NCBI GenBank assembly: GCA_013373005.1
Contig: JABXIP010000150.1
Span: forward strand, 1 to 10,517
Direction: 5' to 3'
Length of the DNA: 10,517 nt
DNA from: Cytophagia bacterium
Lineage (GTDB): Bacteria; Bacteroidota; Bacteroidia; Cytophagales; Cyclobacteriaceae
Below, piece by piece: positions 1-6,556 of the stretch. Within the stretch, counting starts at the first letter, position 1, and each line of letters opens with the position of its first letter. The position numbers were made by a program, and so were the translations under genes. Under the pieces are notes generated by a model. It searched no databases and was not told the origin of the DNA. It saw only the letters and a list, made by a program, of their open reading frames with translations.

Positions 1-28
1 CTTCGTTTATTTAGGTGTTAAAGACGCA

Positions 29-655
29 ATGAAAAAGCAAAAGGAAAGACTAAGTCTGCGAAAAGAAGCTTTTAAGAAAATGGAGCAAATGCACCCGCAT
101 GAGGTGTTGGTTTATGTCTCTATGATTGGCAGTGCGGTTATATTCCTTTTTACAATTGTAGCTTTTACCATTTCCAAACCCGTTCAGGCTGATTTTCTAA
201 AGTTTGAGTTTCCGAAATCTTTCATCATCAGCACCTTCATTTTGCTACTTTCCAGCTACTCCATTACCAAGGTGCTTCCGGCTTATTCAGACGATAACCT
301 TGAACAGCTAAAGAAGTGGTTGGGAATTACATTTCTGCTAGGTTTGGTGTTTGCTTGCTTTCAAATTACAGGCTGGAAAGAATTGCAATCGCACAACATT
401 TTGTTTACGGGAGATCGCTCAGGGGCCTATTTATATGTGATATCCGGATTGCATGTTATCCACATGGCCGGCATGATGCTTTTTCTGTTGTATCTGCTCT
501 TAGAAGCCCATAACACTTCCAAAGATGTGGTTAAGCACCTAATGTATTCCACCAATCCTTATCAAAAAGTAAAGCTTAAGTTACTTTCTAATTGCTGGCA
601 TTTTGTAGATGCTGTTTGGGTAGTGATCTTCTTTTACTTCCTTTTCAGCTTTTAG
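29..655 (+). CDS. Cytochrome c oxidase subunit III-like membrane protein
   Basis: A 208-aa integral membrane protein of the haem-copper oxidase subunit III family, the accessory subunit that stabilises the proton-pumping core of terminal oxidases in the inner membrane. Five hydrophobic segments are visible at about residues 26-46, 65-86, 97-116, 133-160 and 188-208. The fourth carries GLHVIHMAG (His142, His145) and the last begins with CWHFVDAVW (190-198), the C-terminal signature of subunit III. The length fits the short five-helix bacterial form. The N-terminus is basic and cytoplasmic. The reading frame stays open upstream to the window edge (no stop in bases 2-28), so ATG29 is the first visible start but a start further left cannot be excluded. 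In Bacteroidota such genes usually sit in an oxidase/haem-biosynthesis cluster; only this tail is seen here. It could be a second, diverged subunit III copy. Confidence 0.85.
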   Translation: MKKQKERLSLRKEAFKKMEQMHPHEVLVYVSMIGSAVIFLFTIVAFTISKPVQADFLKFEFPKSFIISTFILLLSSYSITKVLPAYSDDNLEQLKKWLGITFLLGLVFACFQITGWKELQSHNILFTGDRSGAYLYVISGLHVIHMAGMMLFLLYLLLEAHNTSKDVVKHLMYSTNPYQKVKLKLLSNCWHFVDAVWVVIFFYFLFSF

Positions 656-763
656 GCTTTTTGCTACCGATGAGGAGCTAACGTTACGCCTTTGTGGTGA
701 TAATGTTATCTCTTTAGCCTAATATCAGGCCAATTTTAAAAAATTATATATGATGGTTTTTTT

Positions 764-795
764 ATTGTTTGTTGTTTTTAATTAATCTATGATTG
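764..795 (+). promoter_or_regulatory. Candidate Bacteroidota promoter of the toxin operon
   Basis: ATTG at 764-767 is followed after 20 nt by TATGATTG at 788-795, which matches five of the six fixed bases of the Bacteroidota -7 element TAnnTTTG. Transcription would start near 802, leaving a short AT-rich leader before ATG827. The 171-nt gap 656-826 holds no other convincing element. This is a pattern match only. Confidence 0.35.
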
Positions 796-826
796 CACTA
801 AGTGAACATAAACTGAAATATTTATT

Positions 827-2962
827 ATGAAATTTAACAAGTGCTTACTGCTATTAATTTTTTTGATTTTTTCGTTCTCCTGTGAGGACGAAAGCAAGCC
901 TGATGTCTTTTATAGTTCTGATGGTACATTGATTACGACAGATTTCTTTGATTACTCTGAAGAGAATGATTTGGCAAGTCAAATGATCGAGGTTATTCAG
1001 AGACAATATGATTTTAACAAACTTGGAGAAGCTCTAAAAATGAGATTTGGTGAAGCCCACTGGGCTTTGGCCATGGAGAACCCCTTAACTCAAAAAAAGG
1101 AATACCAATCCACTGCAAATTTGACGGATGAGCAGCCGTCTTTAGAATTGATTGTACCTCTAAGCAAGAATAATAATGAAAGAGTTAATGCTCTACTTGT
1201 CTGGAGACATTTGGAAGACGGAACAGATATAATTAGGGTTATGGATAGGGAGGTTTATGAGAACCTACATATAACTCAATTTATGGAGATGCAACCAAGA
1301 CTTGTAGCTGGCCATATATTGACATTTGAAAACCAATTGTATGGTTTCGAAAGCGTAGTGTTTGGAGAGGCTACTGTCACCATGAATTCGCCAGTTCTGT
1401 ATACAGATCCTCCTTTTGGTATGATGTATTGTAAAAAATACTATGTGGTAGTTGGGGGTGAAGTAATTGCTGAATTCTGGGCAAACTGTGAGGATATGAC
1501 GGCCGTTGTTACGCCTGGTGATGACGATGTGGCCGAAGATTCAGATGAGACGTCTACTTCAGGTAGCCTTGCGACTTCGCCATACCAACCCACATATTAT
1601 GTACCCCCATATCAGAATTCCTCATACTATGAGACTGGTGGAACAGGATCAAATAATGATTACTCAAATGATCCAGAAGAATATACCGAAGAGGAGTATG
1701 AAGAAAACGAAGAATTACCCTCGCTATATAACACTGTTATGTCTGGGCCTTCCAATAATAATACATACCATATTAAAAATTACATATCAACATTAATTTC
1801 TGAATTCAACCAATTTCCTGATACGCAGGAATTAGCCCAATCATTAACTGCTGCGAGAGACGACACTAGCATGTCACAAGAAGATCTGATGGTTATTTCC
1901 ATGACTGCCAGAAGAATGTATCTACAATTGGTCGGTTATAATTTCGACATTGATGCAGCTGGCTTTTCGGATCAGATTGATTTAGCTCAAGGAGCTCTTT
2001 TCATAGACCTTTATCCTGAAGTAAAACAAAATATGGGGGATACGATGTGGCCCCTTTCAGATGAAGAATGGAATGCTCTTTGGCTGATTTTTAAGCCAAT
2101 GCTTGGTGAGCTCCTATTGGAAACACTACCTGGTGGAGGAATAGTAAACAGCTTACAAGATATAACTCATGGTACGAATGAAGGAAGCGTTACTCTTGTG
2201 GCAGCAGGAGTTGTCGGTTTAATAATGGAAATAGCCCCTCCAGGAAAAGTATTCAAAGCAGTCTGGAGAGCTGGCAAAGTCGTGAGAAAGGGATTTAAGT
2301 TTGTAAAGTATGGTCGAAGATACTTAAACACTATTGGGCATGCCCTAGAATCAGGGTTGAAGGCTGATTTGGATGGAACCCTTATAAAAATCTCTAAGAA
2401 CACTGATGAGATTGGAGTAGTAAAAAACGGAGACCTGATTCCAACGAAGTATGGTAGTTCAGGAAGCCCGATTGGAGATCCAGAGGGGGGTTATCAACTG
2501 TTTAAGAATGGAGACAATTATTCATACAAAAGAACTCCTGATGTAAGTGGGTATTCTTCGTCAGACTTGACAAAACTAACAGAACACCCCAACGCCCATG
2601 TATTGGAAAGACATGGACACGATGTTTCTGATGAAGCTTTGATTAAAAGAGCCAATACAGGTATTGCCCCCGATGGGTCTACTATTCCAAGTGGAAACCC
2701 TCCACCATACAGCTCTAAATTTAGTAACACAAATACCTTAAAGGAGGCATTAAATAATACTCAACCGGGCACGAGTGCTTGGAATAGTGGTACACAAAGT
2801 GGAAATAGAAGAATAGTTACATATATTTCCAGCAATGGATCTTTGGGAAAAGGAGTGCCAGCTTATGGTAATTCTTTTCAGTCCACAAACAAGGCTTTGG
2901 CGATATATGAAGATATAGGTGGTGGAAATTATAGACTATTAACAATGTATCCGGATTTTTAG
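827..2962 (+). CDS. Surface lipoprotein with C-terminal RNase A-like (BECR-fold) toxin domain
   Basis: A 711-aa lipoprotein. A basic start and hydrophobic stretch lead to FSFSC with the lipidated Cys at 19. The residues right after it are CEDE, like the acidic lipoprotein export signal that sends Bacteroidota lipoproteins to the cell surface. Residues 20-225 form an unrecognised N-terminal domain. Residues 226-300 are a low-complexity linker rich in D/E/S/T/Y/P. Residues 315-500 are mostly helical, with a hydrophobic Gly-rich patch at 433-475 (LPGGGIVNSLQDI onward) resembling pre-toxin regions of polymorphic toxins. The tail (about 585-711) has HVLERHG (591-597), SSKFS (629-633), a single Trp652 and YRLLTMYP (702-709). 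This order of His, Ser/Thr-x-Phe and terminal Thr-x-x-Pro is what I recall of CdiA-CT RNase A-like domains in the BECR fold. RNase activity is inferred; another BECR nuclease is possible. The gene looks more AT-rich than the leftward genes beside it, and is followed 1 nt later by a likely immunity gene. Confidence 0.7.
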   Translation: MKFNKCLLLLIFLIFSFSCEDESKPDVFYSSDGTLITTDFFDYSEENDLASQMIEVIQRQYDFNKLGEALKMRFGEAHWALAMENPLTQKKEYQSTANLTDEQPSLELIVPLSKNNNERVNALLVWRHLEDGTDIIRVMDREVYENLHITQFMEMQPRLVAGHILTFENQLYGFESVVFGEATVTMNSPVLYTDPPFGMMYCKKYYVVVGGEVIAEFWANCEDMTAVVTPGDDDVAEDSDETSTSGSLATSPYQPTYYVPPYQNSSYYETGGTGSNNDYSNDPEEYTEEEYEENEELPSLYNTVMSGPSNNNTYHIKNYISTLISEFNQFPDTQELAQSLTAARDDTSMSQEDLMVISMTARRMYLQLVGYNFDIDAAGFSDQIDLAQGALFIDLYPEVKQNMGDTMWPLSDEEWNALWLIFKPMLGELLLETLPGGGIVNSLQDITHGTNEGSVTLVAAGVVGLIMEIAPPGKVFKAVWRAGKVVRKGFKFVKYGRRYLNTIGHALESGLKADLDGTLIKISKNTDEIGVVKNGDLIPTKYGSSGSPIGDPEGGYQLFKNGDNYSYKRTPDVSGYSSSDLTKLTEHPNAHVLERHGHDVSDEALIKRANTGIAPDGSTIPSGNPPPYSSKFSNTNTLKEALNNTQPGTSAWNSGTQSGNRRIVTYISSNGSLGKGVPAYGNSFQSTNKALAIYEDIGGGNYRLLTMYPDF

Positions 2963-2963
2963 T

Positions 2964-3263
2964 ATGAGTAATACTTTTAAAAATTTGAAATCGACTTTAA
3001 ATCTATTTTCAGAAGAGTATGATTTAACATTAGATCAAAACCTGGGAAGCTTGGAGCTATCTATCAAGGAAGGTTACATAGATGGCACACAGTTGAAAAA
3101 AGAGATTCAAGAGGCCATTAACGACCCAAATTTCCAGTGGCTGGACTTTGCAATTGAAAATAGATTTGTTGTTCACAATCAAGCCAAATATGACAATGAA
3201 TCAGTAAAACGATATTTTCTTTCGTTAGTTGGGGAGTATTTGAAGCTTGATTACAAAGATTAA
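2964..3263 (+). CDS. Candidate immunity protein for the upstream toxin
   Basis: A 99-aa soluble protein with no signal peptide or membrane segment, so it should stay in the cytoplasm. It starts 1 nt after the toxin stop codon and ends just before a strong terminator, so the two are almost certainly co-transcribed. It is acidic (17 Asp/Glu against 11 Lys/Arg by count), which suits binding to and blocking a nuclease. Predicted structure from the sequence is mainly helices: KNLKSTLNLFSEEY, DGTQLKKEIQEAIND, and a C-terminal SVKRYFLSLVGEYLKL. I do not recognise a named family with certainty; it resembles small immunity proteins found next to CdiA-type toxin tails. The role rests on position, size and charge rather than on a motif. 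Confidence 0.65.
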   Translation: MSNTFKNLKSTLNLFSEEYDLTLDQNLGSLELSIKEGYIDGTQLKKEIQEAINDPNFQWLDFAIENRFVVHNQAKYDNESVKRYFLSLVGEYLKLDYKD

Positions 3264-3271
3264 GGTGTTTT

Positions 3272-3311
3272 ATAAACCATCAATCCAATTATGGAATTGA
3301 TGGTTTATTTT
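3272..3311 (+). terminator. Rho-independent terminator of the toxin/immunity unit
   Basis: A perfect 13-bp stem pairs 3272-3284 (ATAAACCATCAAT) with 3296-3308, has an 11-nt loop, and runs into TTTT. It begins 9 nt after the immunity stop codon. The stem is AT-rich and A/T-flanked, so it may also work on the opposite strand. Confidence 0.8.
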
Positions 3312-3336
3312 CATACGCTGTTTATGGTTGCGAATG

Positions 3337-3364
3337 AAAAAAGGTCGCGTGACCAAACGCGACC
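3337..3364 (-). terminator. Terminator of the leftward repeat-protein/LytTR unit
   Basis: Read on the minus strand, GGTCGCGT (3364-3357) pairs perfectly with ACGCGACC (3350-3343) across a 6-nt loop, followed by six T (3342-3337). It is GC-rich with a U-tract, the classical form, and lies 41 nt past the stop codon of the leftward gene at 3406. It faces the toxin-operon terminator, so each unit has its own stop signal. Confidence 0.9.
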
Positions 3365-3405
3365 CTAAAGCAATAGACTTATGAAGAGTTCTTAACCTTC
3401 AGATC

Positions 3406-4635
3406 TTAGTTGAAGGTGATAGTCTTAATATCTTCCCATAAAACAAACTTTGGATCTCCGCTGCCAGTGAATACCAGCACACCGTCATTGTCTTCACTTA
3501 CGTCTCTGGCATCACCTAGGGTAATTTCTGAACCGTCTTTGAGTACAATGTTGGAGTAGTCCCAATTTTTAGGCGAAATGCTTTTTACGGATTCGAAAGG
3601 AATAATGTATTCCACATCATCGTCACTTCCCTGAAGCATTTCGAAGGTGAATTCCTCATCCAGGTCGAAAATGATGTCTCCTGAAAGTGTTTCACCATCG
3701 GTGGTTTGAACCGAGCCGGAAAGCTTTTTCATTCCCGCAAAATCAGAGTACTTTTTGAGGCTGTTTGGAGCATTTGAGAAAGTTACCTTTCTGAATTCTC
3801 TCCAAGGAATATCTACTCTACCGTAAGAGGTGGTAACAATGATTCCGCGATTGCTCGAATTCACATCGTTAGAACCTCTCAGGTACATTTCTCTTCCCGA
3901 TTTGGTAACCACGGTGCTTCCAGAACCATCTTTTTCAATAGAGGCCAGGTTGCCGAATTCAATAGATACATCGCCATCTCTGGTATCACCATCTAACACA
4001 TCGGTAGAAAGTCTTTCATCGTGGTCCCATTGAATTACTCCGGTTAGTTCACCGCCATAAAATTCTACAGTTCCATAAAGCGCTTCGCCCATGGTCGACC
4101 TAAGGTTGGCAGGAGTGTCCATAAATTCAATAGACTCGATTCTGCTCCATCTGAAGCTGGTTTCACCTAGCTCTTCATCCATTACTCTTACTTCCGCACC
4201 GAAATCGTTCGAGCCATCTTGAACGTAAATTTCATTTCCGTTTCTAAGCGTTAGTCTAACTTCCGATCTTCGGGTTAATTCAATTTTAGAAATGTCTCCG
4301 AAGCGAGCCTGAAACTCGTGAGTGGTTTCATATTCGTTTCTGCTGCTACCCCAATTTACCCAAACACTGCCCCAGTTATTTCTGTCGCGGGCTTTGTCTC
4401 TAAGTTCTTCTTTGTCTTCTCGAGATAGGTGTCTGTAATTGTCGTTACCATCTTTCGTGCCGTTGAAAATGTCGGTCCAATAGGCTTCTTCTTTGCCCCA
4501 ACGAATTTGGCCGGTGTATTCATCACCATCAATAGTGGTAAGCTTTCCGTAAATGAATCCTTCGTTGGCACTCATGCTGGTTGAAATAATGAGCATGAGT
4601 AATGAGAGTGTAATGAGTTTAAATTTTGAGTTCAT
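3406..4635 (-). CDS. Secreted triple-repeat protein A (paralogue of the 6557-7816 product)
   Basis: A 409-aa exported protein of unrecognised function. The chosen start, ATG at 4635, gives a clean signal peptide (MNSKFKLITL..., about residues 1-22) and has AAAGG just upstream. An in-frame start at 4695 would add 20 residues in front of the signal peptide and overlap the promoter region, so it was rejected. The mature protein is three related beta-rich units at about 27-171, 185-286 and 304-408. Each begins with G-x-(V/L)-x-T-x-D/G-G-x-x-x-x-G-x-I-x-(W/F)-D/G, has a middle 'F.. (I/L/V).SI' strand, then a GSND or DARDVS motif (142-144, 255-258, 375-380), and ends with W-x-x-(I/F)-x-x-(I/V)-x-F. 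Unit 1 carries a charged insert at about 60-105. The order and motifs match protein B throughout. It lies downstream of the response regulator but has its own candidate promoter and regulator sites. No enzyme motif or sorting signal is seen; a periplasmic or secreted structural role is possible. Confidence 0.8.
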   Translation of the reverse strand: MNSKFKLITLSLLMLIISTSMSANEGFIYGKLTTIDGDEYTGQIRWGKEEAYWTDIFNGTKDGNDNYRHLSREDKEELRDKARDRNNWGSVWVNWGSSRNEYETTHEFQARFGDISKIELTRRSEVRLTLRNGNEIYVQDGSNDFGAEVRVMDEELGETSFRWSRIESIEFMDTPANLRSTMGEALYGTVEFYGGELTGVIQWDHDERLSTDVLDGDTRDGDVSIEFGNLASIEKDGSGSTVVTKSGREMYLRGSNDVNSSNRGIIVTTSYGRVDIPWREFRKVTFSNAPNSLKKYSDFAGMKKLSGSVQTTDGETLSGDIIFDLDEEFTFEMLQGSDDDVEYIIPFESVKSISPKNWDYSNIVLKDGSEITLGDARDVSEDNDGVLVFTGSGDPKFVLWEDIKTITFN

Positions 4636-4658
4636 GACCTTTGTTTTAATTGACAAGT

Positions 4659-4690
4659 CAAAAATGCCCTTTTGAAAAGAGCAGGCCAAT
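4659..4690 (-). promoter_or_regulatory. Candidate promoter of repeat protein A
   Basis: On the minus strand ATTG (4690-4687) is followed after 20 nt by CATTTTTG (4666-4659), which matches five of the six fixed bases of TAnnTTTG. Alone this would be weak. The box lies exactly 41 nt downstream of the 25-nt shared motif, the same distance as the TACGTTTG box of paralogue B. The leader to ATG4635 would be about 18 nt. Confidence 0.5.
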
Positions 4691-4707
4691 ACCATTAAGT
4701 TATATCG

Positions 4708-4753
4708 GGGAATGCGCCAACTGAATCGGGATAGCAGACAACCGAACCGGAAT
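4708..4753 (-). promoter_or_regulatory. Candidate LytTR-regulator binding site (direct repeat) upstream of protein A
   Basis: On the minus strand two copies of CCG(G/A)TTC(G/A)GTTG occur with their GTT cores exactly 21 bp apart (AAC on the plus strand at 4740-4742 and 4719-4721), two helical turns. LytTR regulators are known to bind pairs of imperfect direct repeats with a GTT core spaced about 21-22 bp. The downstream half (4708-4732) is the 25-nt motif shared with the region upstream of paralogue B. The site lies in the gap after the LytTR regulator gene. Binding is inferred. Confidence 0.6.
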
Positions 4754-4765
4754 GTCTGATTCAGC

Positions 4766-5527
4766 TTACTGATCGAGCCACTGCTTGAATAGTGGTGTTT
4801 TGTCTGAACTGATCACGATATCTTCGCTTGAAGCAGGCTGAAGCTCAATCTTCACCCGGCCTTTGAAATAAGGGTGAATGTCACTCACCGCATCGAAGTG
4901 TACGACAAACTTTCGGTTGACTCTGAAGTAATTGTTTGGGTTCAGCACAGCTTCCAATTCTTCTAATGTCTGATCCAGTGGTAATTTTTTCCCCTCGAAG
5001 GTCATCAGGTAAGTGAGTTTATCCTGAGAAAAGAAGTAGGCAATTTGCTCAACCGGAACGGCTTTTATACGCTGACCGAATTTTACCAGAAAGCGAGATT
5101 TATACTGAACGTTGCTGCCTTGAATGGCTTCGCGAATTTTTTCTATATCGAGACCTTGAGCAGCTTGGCCACCCGCTCGTTCATCGTACTTGTCCAGAGC
5201 GGAAGAAAGCTTTTGCTTTTGAATGGGCTTGAGCAAATAATCTACGCTATTTACCTCAAAGGCTTTGATGGCATATTCGTCATAAGCAGTAGTGAAAATG
5301 ACCGGGCATTTGATAGGATATTGATCGAAGATTTCGAAGCTGGAGCCATCGAGCAATTGAATGTCGCTGACAATTAAATCGGGCTCTTCATTGTTCTGAA
5401 GCCATAGCAGCCCTGCCTCAACCGACTTGAGCGAAGCAAGCATGTTTGCTTCAGGCCTAAGCTCCTGAATGAGTTCTACCAGCCGCTCAGAGGCAAGCTT
5501 TTCGTCTTCAAATACAACTACTTTCAT
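4766..5527 (-). CDS. LytR/AlgR-family response regulator (REC-LytTR)
   Basis: A 253-aa cytoplasmic regulator: a receiver domain (about 1-118) plus a C-terminal LytTR DNA-binding domain (about 145-250). The receiver has all expected residues: acidic pair Glu7/Asp8 (VVFEDE), phospho-acceptor Asp55 in LIVSDIQLLDG, Thr79 in VIFTTAYDEYAIKAF, and Lys100 in DYLLKPI. The LytTR part shows FLVKFGQRIKAVPVEQIAYF and the hallmark FRVNRKFVVHFDAV. The frame also contains a TTG at 5530, but ATG5527 directly follows it and is the better start, 3 nt after the kinase stop codon. Coupling to the kinase gene upstream is therefore near certain. Its most likely targets are the GTT-type repeats next to it at 4708-4753 and those upstream of paralogue B, which would make it an autoregulated local regulator if it activates the B promoter. 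Confidence 0.93.
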   Translation of the reverse strand: MKVVVFEDEKLASERLVELIQELRPEANMLASLKSVEAGLLWLQNNEEPDLIVSDIQLLDGSSFEIFDQYPIKCPVIFTTAYDEYAIKAFEVNSVDYLLKPIQKQKLSSALDKYDERAGGQAAQGLDIEKIREAIQGSNVQYKSRFLVKFGQRIKAVPVEQIAYFFSQDKLTYLMTFEGKKLPLDQTLEELEAVLNPNNYFRVNRKFVVHFDAVSDIHPYFKGRVKIELQPASSEDIVISSDKTPLFKQWLDQ

Positions 5528-5530
5528 CAA

Positions 5531-6547
5531 TTAATCTTCCAGTTCTACTAAAGGAATCTTCACTATAAAACTGTCAGGGTTTTGAAATACCTGCACCTGT
5601 TTGTCTGTGAAGTAAGAGTATCTTTTTTTGATATTCTCCAACCCTGACTGGCTGCTATTCCTTATTTCGAGCTTTTTTGGTTGAAAATTGTTCTTCACCG
5701 CAATGAATCCATTTTGGCTGGAAATATGAATTTTCAAGGGTCTTATTTCTGAAATGGTATTGTGCTTTATGGCGTTTTCAATGAGCATTTGGAGGGTAAG
5801 TGGAGGCAGGAACTTTTTGTGATCGGTTGTTTCCACATCGATAAAAGTTTGAATGGTGTCTTCGAATCGAATCTCCAGCAAATAGAGGTAAGAGGCTATA
5901 AAGCACAGTTCATCATTCAGTGTAACTAATTCCTCCTTGCTGCTTTGAAGAATGTTTCGGTACACATCGGCAAATTTTTCCAGGTAGTTCTGCGAAAGAT
6001 CTTTGTCTTTGCTGATCAGCGAAGACAGAATATTGAGGTTATTGAAGAGAAAGTGTGGGTCGAGATGGTTTTTCAGAGTGGTTAGCTCTGCCTTAATGGT
6101 TTCCTTCTGGAATTGCTCAGAATTGAGCTGCGCAGTTTTCCAATTGCTCAGAAACTGGACGCCAAAATTGATGGATATGGTTGGTAGCAGCACCAAAATG
6201 CCCAATGCATTCATGGTTAGCATTTGAGCTTGATTGGGTGGATCTTCCGTTAAACCAAGTTTCAGGCTCAGATAACTGATGTTAATGATAACCAGTGAAA
6301 TGAGGATTCCCAGACTCAGTTGCCAATAAAATCGTTTGTTGCCGTGCTTCAACCAAGGGAGTTTTTTGTCGAGCTTAATGGTTAGAAGTCTGTTGCATAG
6401 CCAGATTAGCCCAAGCGTGAGTGTAATCCACCCGGCAGTTAAATAAAGCTCCCGCTCGGCATTGGTGAGGTAGAGTGCAAGAAAGACTCCACCGGTTAAT
6501 ACCAGTGCAACAATGAGTTGAATGATGAACTTGCGGCTGAGTTTCAC
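5531..6547 (-). CDS. LytS/YehU-type sensor histidine kinase
   Basis: A 338-aa inner-membrane sensor kinase. Four hydrophobic segments (about 8-28, 34-52, 74-97, 110-133) are joined by short loops with no sizeable periplasmic domain, so the signal is probably sensed in or near the membrane or through a partner. The His_kinase domain shows LKNHLDPHFLFNNLN (158-172, phospho-acceptor His165), and the ATPase part shows PPLTLQMLIENAIKHN (248-263, Asn258) and SGLENIKKRY (301-310). These are the hallmarks of the family that pairs with LytTR regulators. The start is GTG at 6547, 9 nt after the stop codon of paralogue B; no ATG is suitably placed and no clear Shine-Dalgarno is present. It lies between paralogue B and the regulator in one leftward unit. 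Confidence 0.92.
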   Translation of the reverse strand: MKLSRKFIIQLIVALVLTGGVFLALYLTNAERELYLTAGWITLTLGLIWLCNRLLTIKLDKKLPWLKHGNKRFYWQLSLGILISLVIINISYLSLKLGLTEDPPNQAQMLTMNALGILVLLPTISINFGVQFLSNWKTAQLNSEQFQKETIKAELTTLKNHLDPHFLFNNLNILSSLISKDKDLSQNYLEKFADVYRNILQSSKEELVTLNDELCFIASYLYLLEIRFEDTIQTFIDVETTDHKKFLPPLTLQMLIENAIKHNTISEIRPLKIHISSQNGFIAVKNNFQPKKLEIRNSSQSGLENIKKRYSYFTDKQVQVFQNPDSFIVKIPLVELED

Positions 6548-6556
6548 AACTAAAAT

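Noticed and set aside
316..513. 65-aa open frame inside the oxidase subunit III gene
   Set aside because: It lies wholly inside a well-supported membrane protein gene in another frame and shows no domain or start signal.
671..736. Small inverted repeats (GATAA/TTATC and GCCT/AGGC) after the oxidase gene as a terminator
   Set aside because: The stems are only 4-5 bp with no following T-run; they are not distinguishable from chance.
2167..2730. Two antisense open frames (2167-2403 and 2518-2730) within the toxin gene
   Set aside because: Both are opposite-strand shadows of the toxin reading frame, with no recognisable protein features.
827..3263. Toxin/immunity pair as a mobile element cargo
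   Set aside because: No integrase, transposase, terminal repeats or tRNA attachment site is visible nearby; only a somewhat AT-rich appearance supports transfer.
4636..4695. Longer N-terminus for protein A starting at 4695
   Set aside because: It places 20 extra residues in front of a complete signal peptide and overlaps the promoter box at 4659-4690.
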